A DNA stretch of 64,000 nucleotides from Shewanella gaetbuli. GTDB lineage: Bacteria; Pseudomonadota; Gammaproteobacteria; Enterobacterales; Shewanellaceae. A program made the position numbers and the translations under genes. Positions 27,447 through 39,401 of this stretch are shown piece by piece. Every line of letters begins with the position of its first letter. Positions within the stretch are counted from its first letter, which is position 1. The stretch covers positions 123,323 to 187,322 of the forward strand of contig NZ_JAKIKP010000008.1 in NCBI RefSeq assembly GCF_023284065.1, given 5' to 3'. Under the pieces are notes generated by a model. That model searched no databases. It had not been told where the DNA came from and worked only from the letters and a program-made list of their open reading frames with translations.

Positions 27447-28676
27447 TTGCGAATATTGATAATTGAAGATAATGAAACGGTTTCCAAGGTACTTAAACAT
27501 CTTATTGTTCAAGAATTGGACTGTGAGGTAGATATTGCCCCCGATCTGACAACTGCGATTAAATTGCTAGATAAAAATAGCTATTTTGTTGTGGTGGCAG
27601 AATTAGATTTACCTGATGCGCCAGACGGGGAAATTGTTAAATTAATTCTTAATACATATCAAACCACCTGTATTGTATTAACCAGTAATTTAGACGCGGA
27701 ACAACGTAAAAAACTGCTTAAATTGGGGATTGCTGATTATCTTTTAAAAGAAAATCGATACAGCTATCAGTATGTTGTTAAGTTGATTTCGCGTTTGCAC
27801 CGTAATCAAAGCGTGAAGGTTCTTGTTGCAGACGATTCAGTGGTAAGCCGAAAGTTTGTGCGGGTTTTATTGGAGCAACATTTATTTCAAGTCATTGAAG
27901 CTGAAGATGGCGCAGTGGCGCTGAATATTTTATCAGAACAGCCTGATATTCAACTATTGATTACTGATTACAATATGCCCAATGTGGATGGGTTTGAGTT
28001 AATTTTACGAGTTAGAGAGAAACTCAGCCGAGAAAATATTGCCATTATTGGTTTATCTAATGACACCGATGAAAGCTTGTCTGCGCGTTTTATTAAAAAT
28101 GGTGCAAATGACTTTTTACAAAAGCCTTTTGTTCATGAGGAATTTCACTGCCGAGTGCTCAATACATTAGACTCGCTAGATATGATCCGTCGACTTTGGG
28201 AAAAGGCAAACAAAGACTATTTAACCCGTGCTTATACTCGTCGTTATTTCTTCAAACTGCACCAGAATGACGTTTATGAATCTAGCCAATTTACTTTAGC
28301 TTTAATTGACATCGACTATTTTAAAAAGATTAATGATAATTTTGGTCATGATGTGGGTGACCACGTATTAGTTGAGTTTACTCGTCGGTTACAACACGCA
28401 TTTGCCGAACACTTTACCGTAGCAAGGTTTGGTGGAGAAGAGTTTGTGATTGCTTTTAAAGGATTAGATAGCAGCAAAGCAACCACTTTAATGGATAAGT
28501 TTAGAGCGCAATGTGCGTCAACACCTATCACTACAGCTAGCGGCGATTTAGAAGTCACCTTTAGCTGTGGGGTTGCAACAGCTAATAGTGAAGATATAGA
28601 TGCCTTGTTAGCAAGAGCTGATGAGTATTTATACGCAGCAAAACAGAATGGTCGCAACCAAATTATATCAGCTTAA
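27447..28676 (+). CDS. PleD-like response regulator: two receiver domains and GGDEF diguanylate cyclase
   Basis: A 409-residue protein. Receiver 1 covers about 1-118, receiver 2 about 122-240 with acceptor D174 in ITDYNMP, and a GGDEF domain about 250-408 with the active GGEEF at 329-333. Receiver 1 has Glu (E52 in AELDLP) at the usual phospho-Asp position, four residues before the conserved proline, so it is probably not phosphorylated normally. The RxxD inhibitory site before GGEEF is not visible. The protein should make cyclic di-GMP under control of receiver 2. The start is a TTG with TTAGG upstream. It lies 18 bp after the KAS III gene and is probably co-transcribed. Confidence 0.9.
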   Translation: MRILIIEDNETVSKVLKHLIVQELDCEVDIAPDLTTAIKLLDKNSYFVVVAELDLPDAPDGEIVKLILNTYQTTCIVLTSNLDAEQRKKLLKLGIADYLLKENRYSYQYVVKLISRLHRNQSVKVLVADDSVVSRKFVRVLLEQHLFQVIEAEDGAVALNILSEQPDIQLLITDYNMPNVDGFELILRVREKLSRENIAIIGLSNDTDESLSARFIKNGANDFLQKPFVHEEFHCRVLNTLDSLDMIRRLWEKANKDYLTRAYTRRYFFKLHQNDVYESSQFTLALIDIDYFKKINDNFGHDVGDHVLVEFTRRLQHAFAEHFTVARFGGEEFVIAFKGLDSSKATTLMDKFRAQCASTPITTASGDLEVTFSCGVATANSEDIDALLARADEYLYAAKQNGRNQIISA

Positions 28677-28876
28677 AACCATATCTTTCGATTGAGTACC
28701 TATCATTATGCATGAAGCCTTTTACCGCCCCAGGGGGGAAGGTTTAATGTGTATCAAAACAGCGTTACCGACGTTTTTGAGGTTTTACATCACAGCATTA
28801 CGTCTTTGTAATGCTGTGAATTTAGACAATAACTTATAAAACTAAGTCAACTTTCTGCCGACAAATAATACTTTAT

Positions 28877-31213
28877 TTACAGTAACCAAGCGTAGCTCAC
28901 CTTCATAAAATAGGTTTTATCTTTTTGGGTTAGCGAGTCTATTTCATCACTAGCTTTAAAGGCGTCAGAGTAGCCTAGGTAAAATACGCTTTGGGGATTA
29001 AGTTTATAACCGTAAAGTACCTCGTTACCTAAATCTTGAAATTTAGCATTAGGGCTCTGGTACAAATATAAGCTAGGGTCTCGTTCAATATTGGTATAAA
29101 CGCTACTCAAGCGCAGAAAACTGTTAAGACTAATTTGCCAATTTAGTCTTATGTCACTTAAATTTGCGGTAAACAATCTGCCACCATCAACATCTAATGT
29201 TTGATAGCGATGAGAAACATCTAACACAATAGACTCGGTCACTTTCCATTCAACTTCGGGGTTAAACATTGTCAGAGTGCCTAATCTGTCATTGGCGAAG
29301 TCGATATTGTCACCATAATTGATGTCTAACTCTAATTTTAGCTGTTGAATAGGTAAGAAATTAGTGTAAAACCAACCCATTGTTTCATCAAAGCTTTGGG
29401 TATTATTTTCAATGTCGATATTGGCGGGGTTATGTCTACGTCCAACTCGTGTCCGTTGTACGACACCGGTAGAGACATAGCTTTGATAACCGCCGTCTAA
29501 TGTTAAAAAAACTTCCGCTTCTTGCTCAAGCTTTTCACCTTGTTGAGTGTGGGTAATATCCCAGTCGCCACCAAACCTTATCTGACTAAAAAAGTGATCC
29601 GTTGGATACCAGCGGTAGCCACCACCTGCAACAAACTTAGCCGCATCAACTTTTTCAATAAAGCCCAAGTCAGCTCTAAAGTCATCACCTACAGATTCAT
29701 ACTGGGTGTTTGCATACCAATTACGTCTGTTGTGTTCATAGGTGAGTTTATACATGTCGCCATTAAACTCTCCTTCTTGTTTGGTCCGAAGTACGCGTTC
29801 GTTATAATCGCAGTTGGCGATATCGCAATCAGTTGGGATGGTATTACAGTCATCGCCATTACAAAATTGATTAAATAGATCCTTAGGGTATTGGGTTTGT
29901 GAAAAAGCATACTGTGCAGTGAAGGTGTCTTGTTCGCTAGGTTGATATTTTAAGTCGCTGCTGTAAACATAATTATGATAGTCATCAGACTGTTTTAACG
30001 TCACGACTGTGCCAATAGAGAAATCTCTGCTTGGATCGTAGCGATAGCGTGCCGCGACGTTATAACTTTCTTGGTCAATAGTCGCAATGTCAGAGCTTAA
30101 GTTACCTGGGATTAAAAACTGGGTTTGAATATCATTGGTCGCTAACACGCCGACGGTATGGTCGTCATTCTTACTGGTCAGTTTAACGCCATAGTCTGGC
30201 GAACTGATGTTTCTTGTGTGTATTAAGTTTAATTGGCTGTCAAAATAATCTTTGTTATCTAAAAAGAAAGCGCGTTTTTCTGGGTAAAACAACGCAAATG
30301 TATTATTCACATCAAGTTGACCAGCATCGGCTTCAACCTGTGAAAAGTCAGGGTTGATAGTGGCATTTAATAAGGTGGTTGGCGTGATTCCCCAACGTAA
30401 ATCTAGACCCACTTCAACATTCGTTTCATCTTCCCAAGGCCCTTGAGGGTTAATGGTTCGATGATTATTTTGATTAGCCACTAAAGAGGGGGTAATTTGA
30501 ATATCTTTGCCTTGTTTGGCTCCTTCAAGACCTTGCATTATGCCCAACTGACATAGTTTGCAGCTGACATTACGATCAATTCTATGGGTTGATAATCGAT
30601 GGTTTTCATTACGTGGATAAAAACGTACGAGTTCGATGCCCCATTGTTGAATGGCCTTAGCATCGTCAAAATTAAATAACCGCAGGGGTAGTTGCACTTC
30701 AACTTGAAAGCCTTGCTCGGTAATTTTACCTTTACTGTACCAAATGCCGTCCCAAGCATCACTTTCTTGGCCTGTCAGTTCATTTTCAATTGAATCGTTT
30801 TGTGCGCCGTAAGGGTTTATAAAAAACTGGTAGGCTAAGCGAGTATTGTTGTAGGTATCGAGTTTAATTCCCACCATATCATCGCCCCATGAGCTATCTC
30901 TGTCACGGATATTAGCTCTAATTTCACTCGGGTTTGGATCATTAGCTATGAATGCAACGTATAAACTGGTTTGAGAGGCAAAAATTTTCGCTGTAGTTGT
31001 TACCGGAGCTGGTGTGTTTTCAGCGGGAGAGGTTTCATACTTCAACTCAACCACAGCAGCTTGTTGCCACTGAGGCTCGTTAAAATCACCATCAATTGAC
31101 ATTTCACCTTTTAAGGTAGGGATTTCGGTATAAAACTGATTGCTATCACCTGCATAAACACTAGCACAACTTAATAAGCTGACTAAAAATAGGCTTATTG
31201 TTTTTTTTATCAT
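28877..31213 (-). CDS. Outer-membrane DUF5916 / carbohydrate-binding family 9-like protein
   Basis: A 778-residue exported protein with a cleavable signal peptide (MIKKTISLFLVSLLSCASVYA). Residues about 30-215 form a CBM9/DOMON-like sandwich with MSIDGDFNEPQWQQA and LYVAFIANDPNPSEIRA. The rest is rich in alternating aromatic strands and ends in ...YFMKVSYAWLL, typical of an outer-membrane beta barrel, as in DUF5916. A Cys-rich insertion (CNGDDCNTIPTDCDIANCDY, about 451-470) probably forms disulfides in an outer loop. Ligand and role are unknown, and no TonB box or partner genes are seen. It stands alone. Confidence 0.8.
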   Translation of the reverse strand: MIKKTISLFLVSLLSCASVYAGDSNQFYTEIPTLKGEMSIDGDFNEPQWQQAAVVELKYETSPAENTPAPVTTTAKIFASQTSLYVAFIANDPNPSEIRANIRDRDSSWGDDMVGIKLDTYNNTRLAYQFFINPYGAQNDSIENELTGQESDAWDGIWYSKGKITEQGFQVEVQLPLRLFNFDDAKAIQQWGIELVRFYPRNENHRLSTHRIDRNVSCKLCQLGIMQGLEGAKQGKDIQITPSLVANQNNHRTINPQGPWEDETNVEVGLDLRWGITPTTLLNATINPDFSQVEADAGQLDVNNTFALFYPEKRAFFLDNKDYFDSQLNLIHTRNISSPDYGVKLTSKNDDHTVGVLATNDIQTQFLIPGNLSSDIATIDQESYNVAARYRYDPSRDFSIGTVVTLKQSDDYHNYVYSSDLKYQPSEQDTFTAQYAFSQTQYPKDLFNQFCNGDDCNTIPTDCDIANCDYNERVLRTKQEGEFNGDMYKLTYEHNRRNWYANTQYESVGDDFRADLGFIEKVDAAKFVAGGGYRWYPTDHFFSQIRFGGDWDITHTQQGEKLEQEAEVFLTLDGGYQSYVSTGVVQRTRVGRRHNPANIDIENNTQSFDETMGWFYTNFLPIQQLKLELDINYGDNIDFANDRLGTLTMFNPEVEWKVTESIVLDVSHRYQTLDVDGGRLFTANLSDIRLNWQISLNSFLRLSSVYTNIERDPSLYLYQSPNAKFQDLGNEVLYGYKLNPQSVFYLGYSDAFKASDEIDSLTQKDKTYFMKVSYAWLL

Positions 31214-31287
31214 TACACATTCTTTTTATTATTTATTGAGTTAGCTTATTGTCGCAAAATAACAATTTGATTTCGAACCAAATAAAG

Positions 31288-31322
31288 CAAAAAAATCACC
31301 AAACGGTTGCCGTTTGGTGATT
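31288..31322 (-). terminator. Intrinsic terminator after cysZ
   Basis: A 13-bp perfect stem AATCACCAAACGG / CCGTTTGGTGATT with a 3-nt loop. On the minus strand it is followed by a T7 run. It lies about 60 bp after the cysZ stop and ahead of the DUF5916 gene. Confidence 0.9.
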
Positions 31323-31379
31323 AAATTGTTGCAAAATATTAATGTAGTAAGGGTGTCTGCTGAGATAATGAGGTACAGC

Positions 31380-32156
31380 TTATGAGTCTTGACTGACTAT
31401 TGGGTTTTTATATGCTTCACGATATTTATCCACCCACATTGCGGTAGCGCCGCAAATGGCTACTGGCATTACAATAAAATTAACAATAGGAATCATTGAA
31501 AACAATGTCACTGAGGCACCAAAACTGAAACTGGTTCCTTTGGTGTTTTTCAACGCGAACTTCATGTCATCAAAGGGGACTTTATGATTATCAAATGGAT
31601 AGTCACAATATTGAATTGCCATCATCCATGCGGTAAATAAAAACCATAAAATAGGCGCGGCTGTTTGACCAATAACAGGAACCCAAAATAAAATTAAAAA
31701 CAACAGCGCACGGGGTAAGTAATATTTAAGCTTTTGCCATTCACGCCCCATTATGCGAGGTAGATCTTTGATTAAGTCAACTGTTCCACCGGTATTGAGG
31801 TTTTTACCTGTGAGGTGCTGTTCAACCTTTTCGGCTAATAATCCGTTGAAGGGAGCGGCTAACCAGTTCATGACTGAACTAAATATGAATGACATCACCA
31901 CTAACATGGTTAACACGGCAAGAGGCCATAAAAAAAAGTTTAACCAAGTTAAATATTCAGGTATTTCACCATTCATCCAAGTAAAGAGTTCGTCTAATTT
32001 TCCAATGGCAAAATACATTGCACCAGCAAACAAAAGTAGGTTAATTAACAAGGGGATAAATACGAATGCCCGCAAGCCGGGTTGCTTGATCAATTGAAAG
32101 CCTTCTAGAAAGTAATTCACACCACTTTTACGGATAGAAGGGAGATTAACAGCCAT
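31380..32156 (-). CDS. cysZ: Sulfate transporter CysZ
   Basis: CysZ is an inner-membrane sulfate uptake protein feeding cysteine synthesis. The 258 residues include four long hydrophobic segments (about 28-52, 68-95, 148-178 and 210-240). They follow the family pattern GVNYFLEGFQLIKQPGLRAFVFIPLLINLLLF at the start and WLAAPFNGLLAEKVE near 98. It is divergent from smc, an arrangement common in Shewanella, and not in an operon with cysK here. Confidence 0.92.
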   Translation of the reverse strand: MAVNLPSIRKSGVNYFLEGFQLIKQPGLRAFVFIPLLINLLLFAGAMYFAIGKLDELFTWMNGEIPEYLTWLNFFLWPLAVLTMLVVMSFIFSSVMNWLAAPFNGLLAEKVEQHLTGKNLNTGGTVDLIKDLPRIMGREWQKLKYYLPRALLFLILFWVPVIGQTAAPILWFLFTAWMMAIQYCDYPFDNHKVPFDDMKFALKNTKGTSFSFGASVTLFSMIPIVNFIVMPVAICGATAMWVDKYREAYKNPIVSQDS

Positions 32157-32318
32157 GAAATAAGTCCTTTTTTAATACAATACCCCGAGTTTGCCGCTCG
32201 ATAAGCGATAAAACAAGCAGTAAACTGTATCTAAAAGCAAAAAATCGTTACAAAATGCGCCTCTATTGTTAAAGTAGCCGTCGAGTACTTTCATTTATCA
32301 TTAATACCACCGGCAGCA

Positions 32319-35300
32319 ATGCAACTAAAACAAATAAAACTTGCTGGATTTAAGTCGTTTGTAGACCCTACAAAAATCCCATTTGATCAACCACTGACCG
32401 CTATTATCGGGCCTAACGGCTGTGGTAAATCTAATGTCATTGACGCTGTTCGTTGGGTATTAGGTGAAAGTAGTGCCAAGCATTTACGTGGCGACTCCAT
32501 GACCGATGTTATTTTTAACGGTTCTGCAGCCAGAAAACCCATATCAGTTGCCAGTGTTGAGCTGACCTTCGACAATAGTCAAGGGCGTTTAACTGGCCAA
32601 TATGCTAGTTACCAAGAGATTTCAGTCAAGCGTCAAGTTAATCGAGATAGTGAGTCGAGCTACTTTCTCAATTCACAAAAATGTCGCCGCAAAGATATCA
32701 CCGACTTATTTATGGGCACCGGTCTTGGCCCGCGTAGTTATGCCATTATTGAACAAGGGACTATTTCTCGTTTAATCGAATCTAAACCTCAAGATTTAAG
32801 AGTTTTTATAGAAGAAGCCGCAGGTATCTCGCGTTACAAAGAACGTCGTCGTGAAACTGAGAATCGTATTAAACATACCCGTGAAAACCTTGAACGGTTA
32901 AACGATATTCGTCAGGAGCTTGCCGTTCAAATTGATCGTTTAGCCCAGCAAGCGCAAGAGGCTAAACAATATCGCCAGCTTAAATCTCAAGAGCGCGCCT
33001 TACACAGCCAGTTGTTGGTGGGACGTTATAAAGAGTTGTTAGTGCAACACGATCTAGTACAAAGTCAGTTATCACAGTTGTTTCAGCAAGAAGAACAATT
33101 AACGGCACAACAGCAAACTTCAGAAACATTGATAATTGAACTGCAACAGCAAAGTCACTTATTAGTTGATGAAGAACAAAAATGGGTTGAGCAATATTAT
33201 CAAGCTGGTAATCAAGTCACCAAACTTGAACAGCAGCTAAAGCACCAGCAGCAACAGGACTCTCGTCGTCAACAAAACCTTGAGCAATTAAAGCAGGCTA
33301 TTGAGCAAGCCAGCGCAAGATATGAGCAAGTGAGTAATGAATTAACTCAGTTACTCACTCAGCAATCTGAGCTGCAACAACAAAGTGAAGCCATTGCCAT
33401 TAACCTTGAAATGGTGACCGAGCAAGTTGATGAAGTCGAGCAATTAACCGATGCGCTAGTGCAGCAAAAAAATCAACAAAATAGCACTTATAACGACGCG
33501 AAAACTCAGTTAGCGGTATATCAATCACGATTACAGCATCAACAGGATTTATTAGAAAAACATCAACATAGCATTCCTGTGTTGCAGCATAAACTTGAGC
33601 AAATATCTCTGCAAGATTTAACTAATGAGCTCAATAAGCTGGAGCTAAGTTTAATTACATTGGCTGACAATGTGAGCCAACAGCAACAACTAAAAGCGCA
33701 ACACCAAGCCGAAATAAAGCAAAAACAACAGCATTTAGAACAAGCGCAAGCTCAATACCAGAAAATCACCCATGAATTATCGACCTCCAGTGCTAGACTT
33801 GCGTTAATTGATGAGTGGTTAGTCGCCCAACAGGGCGATGATGCATTACCAAAAGTATGGCAAGTTATTGAGGTTGTTCCAGGATATGAAAAAGCGATTG
33901 ACGTGGTGCTGCAAAACATTAGTCACTTAAATGTATTCGACTACCAAGCCAATGATGCCAATCAAATAAATAAAGGATTTGAGCGAAATCAGGCTTTTCA
34001 AAATGAAGCACTCAATAGTCCTGTTAATTTGGCTCCATGGTTTGAAAATGTAAGTTTTGTTGACGATCTTCCACAAGCTAAAACCTTATTAGCAACAATG
34101 CCAAATTCAATGCTGGTGGCCACAAAAGACGGCTACCTGGTTGGGCAGGGGTTCACTTTATCAATATCGCATCAGCAATCTGCAATCAGTTTACATGCTG
34201 AAAAAGGTCAACTGATGCTACGGGTTGAAGAGCTGACTCTGCAGGCTAGTGAATGTTTACAACATAAAACCGATGCGTTAACTGAGCTGGCGGACATGAA
34301 TCAGCAACTTAATGTATGCCAACAACAGCTGCAACAATGGCTACTGCAACAAACTAGCGCCCAAGCGAAAATTGAAAGTGTGACTTTGCAGCATCAACAA
34401 CAATTAGCGAGTTCAGCGCAATTATCGCAAGAATTACAGCAAGCTGAGTTGCAATTACAGCAAGACAAGGTCAACACCGAAGCATTATCAATGCAAGTTG
34501 AAGATATTGATGTTAAAGCCAAAGTGGCACAGCAGCATTATCAAAAAACAACCATTAGCTTAGAGCAAAGTCAATCAAAATTACGTGAGCTAAAAGCAAA
34601 TAAGCAGCAGTTAGAAAAACAACTGAACCAGCTCAATCAAGGCTTGCAGCACATCAATACCCAAATTGCTGTGAGCCAGCAACAAGCTGAACAACAACGC
34701 GAAAAAGTGGCTGACTTAAATGAACGTTATCAAAACGAGCAGCTGCAGTCGCAATCAAATGGTGATCTGCCTCAAGTTGAGCTTGAAAAACTCAATGGCC
34801 AACTAGCAGAGCATCTCGATTTACAGCAAAGTATTCAACTAAAGTTAACCGCAAACCGACAACAACAAGCCGAGCTTCAACAACGTATAGATAGTTCAGT
34901 ATCTATGCAAAAACAACAACTTGTCACGATGCAGGGCTTGACTAACAAGATAAGCACGTTAAAGTTACGTCGTGAAGGTTTAAATGGACAATCTGAGACG
35001 CAAAAGCAGTTAATTGATGAAGCAGACATTCAACTAGATACTGTGCTGGCAAGTTTAGATGAAAAGTTTGATGTAAAAAAATGTTCGCGCGAGCTTGATA
35101 ATATTAGACAACAAATCGTTGAACTAGGCGCTATTAACTTAGCCGCCATTGAAGAGTATGATGCTCAACGTGAAAGAAAAGATTATTTAGATAGTCAAGA
35201 TAGCGATTTAAATCAAGGCTTAAGTACGTTAGAAGATGCAATTCGTAAAATTGATAAAGAAACTCGAACTCGGTTTAAAAATACCTTTGACGCCGTCAAT

Positions 35301-35741
35301 AAAGATTTAATGGCGCTATTTCCCAAGGTGTTTGGAGGCGGTAAAGCGTACCTTGCATTAACGGATGACAACTTGCTTGAAACAGGCGTGTCAATCATGG
35401 CTCAGCCACCGGGTAAAAAGAATAGTACCATTCACTTACTTAGTGGTGGAGAAAAAGCGTTAACCGCTTTATCATTAGTATTTGCCATATTTAGATTAAA
35501 CCCAGCGCCATTTTGTATGCTGGATGAAGTAGATGCACCTTTGGACGACGCTAACGTAGAGCGATTCTGTCGATTACTGCAAGAGATGTCGCAAAGTGTG
35601 CAATTTGTGTATATTAGCCACAATAAAATTACCATGGAAATGGCAGATCAACTCATTGGCGTAACTATGCATGAGCCTGGGGTTTCGCGCATAGTCGCAG
35701 TGGATATTGAAGCCGCGGTCGCATTAGCTGACGCAGTATAA
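32319..35741 (+). CDS. smc: Chromosome segregation ATPase SMC
   Basis: Smc compacts and segregates chromosomes as a long coiled-coil dimer. In the 1140 residues the Walker A loop is GPNGCGKSN (31-39), the N-terminal head ends near 165, two Gln-rich coiled coils flank a hinge (about 505-640), and the C-terminal head has the signature LLSGGEKALTAL and Walker B FCMLDEVDAPLDD. It lies 18 bp upstream of zipA, as in other Shewanella. The scpA and scpB partner genes are not in this window. The coiled coils are unusually rich in glutamine, as in SbcC below. Confidence 0.96.
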   Translation: MQLKQIKLAGFKSFVDPTKIPFDQPLTAIIGPNGCGKSNVIDAVRWVLGESSAKHLRGDSMTDVIFNGSAARKPISVASVELTFDNSQGRLTGQYASYQEISVKRQVNRDSESSYFLNSQKCRRKDITDLFMGTGLGPRSYAIIEQGTISRLIESKPQDLRVFIEEAAGISRYKERRRETENRIKHTRENLERLNDIRQELAVQIDRLAQQAQEAKQYRQLKSQERALHSQLLVGRYKELLVQHDLVQSQLSQLFQQEEQLTAQQQTSETLIIELQQQSHLLVDEEQKWVEQYYQAGNQVTKLEQQLKHQQQQDSRRQQNLEQLKQAIEQASARYEQVSNELTQLLTQQSELQQQSEAIAINLEMVTEQVDEVEQLTDALVQQKNQQNSTYNDAKTQLAVYQSRLQHQQDLLEKHQHSIPVLQHKLEQISLQDLTNELNKLELSLITLADNVSQQQQLKAQHQAEIKQKQQHLEQAQAQYQKITHELSTSSARLALIDEWLVAQQGDDALPKVWQVIEVVPGYEKAIDVVLQNISHLNVFDYQANDANQINKGFERNQAFQNEALNSPVNLAPWFENVSFVDDLPQAKTLLATMPNSMLVATKDGYLVGQGFTLSISHQQSAISLHAEKGQLMLRVEELTLQASECLQHKTDALTELADMNQQLNVCQQQLQQWLLQQTSAQAKIESVTLQHQQQLASSAQLSQELQQAELQLQQDKVNTEALSMQVEDIDVKAKVAQQHYQKTTISLEQSQSKLRELKANKQQLEKQLNQLNQGLQHINTQIAVSQQQAEQQREKVADLNERYQNEQLQSQSNGDLPQVELEKLNGQLAEHLDLQQSIQLKLTANRQQQAELQQRIDSSVSMQKQQLVTMQGLTNKISTLKLRREGLNGQSETQKQLIDEADIQLDTVLASLDEKFDVKKCSRELDNIRQQIVELGAINLAAIEEYDAQRERKDYLDSQDSDLNQGLSTLEDAIRKIDKETRTRFKNTFDAVNKDLMALFPKVFGGGKAYLALTDDNLLETGVSIMAQPPGKKNSTIHLLSGGEKALTALSLVFAIFRLNPAPFCMLDEVDAPLDDANVERFCRLLQEMSQSVQFVYISHNKITMEMADQLIGVTMHEPGVSRIVAVDIEAAVALADAV

Positions 35742-35759
35742 ATAGGAATACATTAGACG

Positions 35760-36761
35760 ATGGATGATTTACAACTGGTGTTGTTAGTTTTAGGTGCAAT
35801 CGCAATTATTGCGGTGTTAGTGCACGGTTTTTGGTCAATTAGAAAACAACAACCTAAGTCTATGAAAGATAGCCCAATGGCTAATTTCTATAAAGAACAA
35901 GCCGACAATCGAGATGCTGAAGGTTTTGATAATGATGGTATCGGCCCTGTGCGTGTTCGCAAAGCAGATGAAGTTGATCCTCCGGTGATTAAACCGACGT
36001 TAAAAACAGCTCATGCCGTTGCCAGTAAAAATCAGCAAGCCACTGCTCCTCAAACAACCGTTTATGAAGAAACGGTACTTAAGGCTGCAACTGATGAATC
36101 TGCCATTCAAGCGGCTAAAATAACGGATGTTGAACCAACCTTTAACACTGATGATGAGCAACAACCGTCATTTTCAGCAGCAGGCCCCGCTCATAATGAA
36201 ACCACTCAAACTGCACAACAGCAAAGCCTGTTTGCTGACGATGAGCCAACAAATGATCCACTAAACTTCGATGCCCCAGCAGAGCAAGTCTCTCAGGTTG
36301 AAGATATGAAGGTTGAAGCCGAGCAACCGACTGAAAAGCAAGAGCCTTTAGCTGACCCAACCGATGTACTTGTACTGCATGTAGTTGCTAAAGAAGGCGA
36401 ATTACTTCAAGGCGCAGAGCTATTACCAGCCTTATTAGGCCTTAATTTCAAATTTGGCGACATGGATATATTTCATCGCCATATTGATAACGCCGGAACC
36501 GGCAATGTTTTATTTTCATTAGCTAACATGGTTAAGCCGGGTATTTTTGACCCAGATAACATGGAGCAGTTTGTCACAGAAGGCGTAGTATTGTTTATGA
36601 CATTACCTTGTTATGGCGACCCTAAAATGAACTTTACTATTATGCTTAACTCGGCACTGCAATTGGCAGATGATTTAGGTGCTGAGTTGTTAGATGGCAG
36701 TCGCAGGCCGTGGGATGACAACGCCAAACAAGATTACAAGCGCCGCATTGAAGCCGCTTAA
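35760..36761 (+). CDS. zipA: Cell division protein ZipA
   Basis: ZipA anchors FtsZ to the inner membrane at the division site. The 333-residue protein has an N-terminal membrane helix (about 5-24, LQLVLLVLGAIAIIAVLVHG), a charged and Pro/Gln-rich flexible linker (about 30-200), and a C-terminal FtsZ-binding domain (about 203-330) with VLVLHVVAKEG, GNVLFSLANMVKPGIFD and LFMTLPCYGDP. It sits between smc and ligA, and a terminator follows. The zipA-ligA neighbourhood is conserved in gammaproteobacteria. Confidence 0.95.
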   Translation: MDDLQLVLLVLGAIAIIAVLVHGFWSIRKQQPKSMKDSPMANFYKEQADNRDAEGFDNDGIGPVRVRKADEVDPPVIKPTLKTAHAVASKNQQATAPQTTVYEETVLKAATDESAIQAAKITDVEPTFNTDDEQQPSFSAAGPAHNETTQTAQQQSLFADDEPTNDPLNFDAPAEQVSQVEDMKVEAEQPTEKQEPLADPTDVLVLHVVAKEGELLQGAELLPALLGLNFKFGDMDIFHRHIDNAGTGNVLFSLANMVKPGIFDPDNMEQFVTEGVVLFMTLPCYGDPKMNFTIMLNSALQLADDLGAELLDGSRRPWDDNAKQDYKRRIEAA

Positions 36762-36783
36762 CCTGAACCAACACTTTATTTAG

Positions 36784-38844
<2,061 letters not shown>

Positions 38845-38845
38845 T

Positions 38846-39337
38846 ATGAACTTTAGCAATATTACCTGGCTTGACGATAAAGGGCATATAAAACCTCCCA
38901 TTATGCTGTACTTGATATTGGTGTTTTTGGCCCGCGGCTGGTGCGTATTTGTTGCTTCTTTGACTCAATTCAATGATAGAGCAGGGCTGGTCAGATTATT
39001 CTACCCCTACAAGCAAGATTTTATTATGGCGCTTGTAGCGGGTATTGGAGCAGTGTTTGTTTATGGTTTGATTATTGCTGAACGCAAACGAAAATGGGCT
39101 AAATTCATCCCTTGGTTTAAGCGTGGAAGAATGCTGCTGTGGGTACTATTAATTATTGATGCAGCAATGTTAACTCAACGGCTTATTCATGATGATTTTA
39201 TCTTTAAACTTGCTTATGGTTTGGACGCACTATTTTTATTTTGGGTTAGTCTATACTTATTAAAATCTAAGCGGCTATATCACTATTTTAATGACTGGCA
39301 TGAAGTTGATGGTGAGTTGAATAAAAAGTCACCTTAA
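38846..39337 (+). CDS. DUF2919 (YfeZ-like) inner-membrane protein
   Basis: A 163-residue membrane protein with about four hydrophobic helices (near 20-40, 60-80, 95-115 and 125-145). ITWLDDKGHIKPPIMLYLILVFLARGW matches the start of the DUF2919/YfeZ family. Function is unknown. Its start follows the ligA stop by one base, so it is likely translated from the ligA transcript. Confidence 0.82.
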   Translation: MNFSNITWLDDKGHIKPPIMLYLILVFLARGWCVFVASLTQFNDRAGLVRLFYPYKQDFIMALVAGIGAVFVYGLIIAERKRKWAKFIPWFKRGRMLLWVLLIIDAAMLTQRLIHDDFIFKLAYGLDALFLFWVSLYLLKSKRLYHYFNDWHEVDGELNKKSP

Positions 39338-39401
39338 ATCCGTTATTTAATCTATAGTTGGTAAGGGAACTCTAAAACTTATATCGGTGAAGGCACCTTT
39401 T

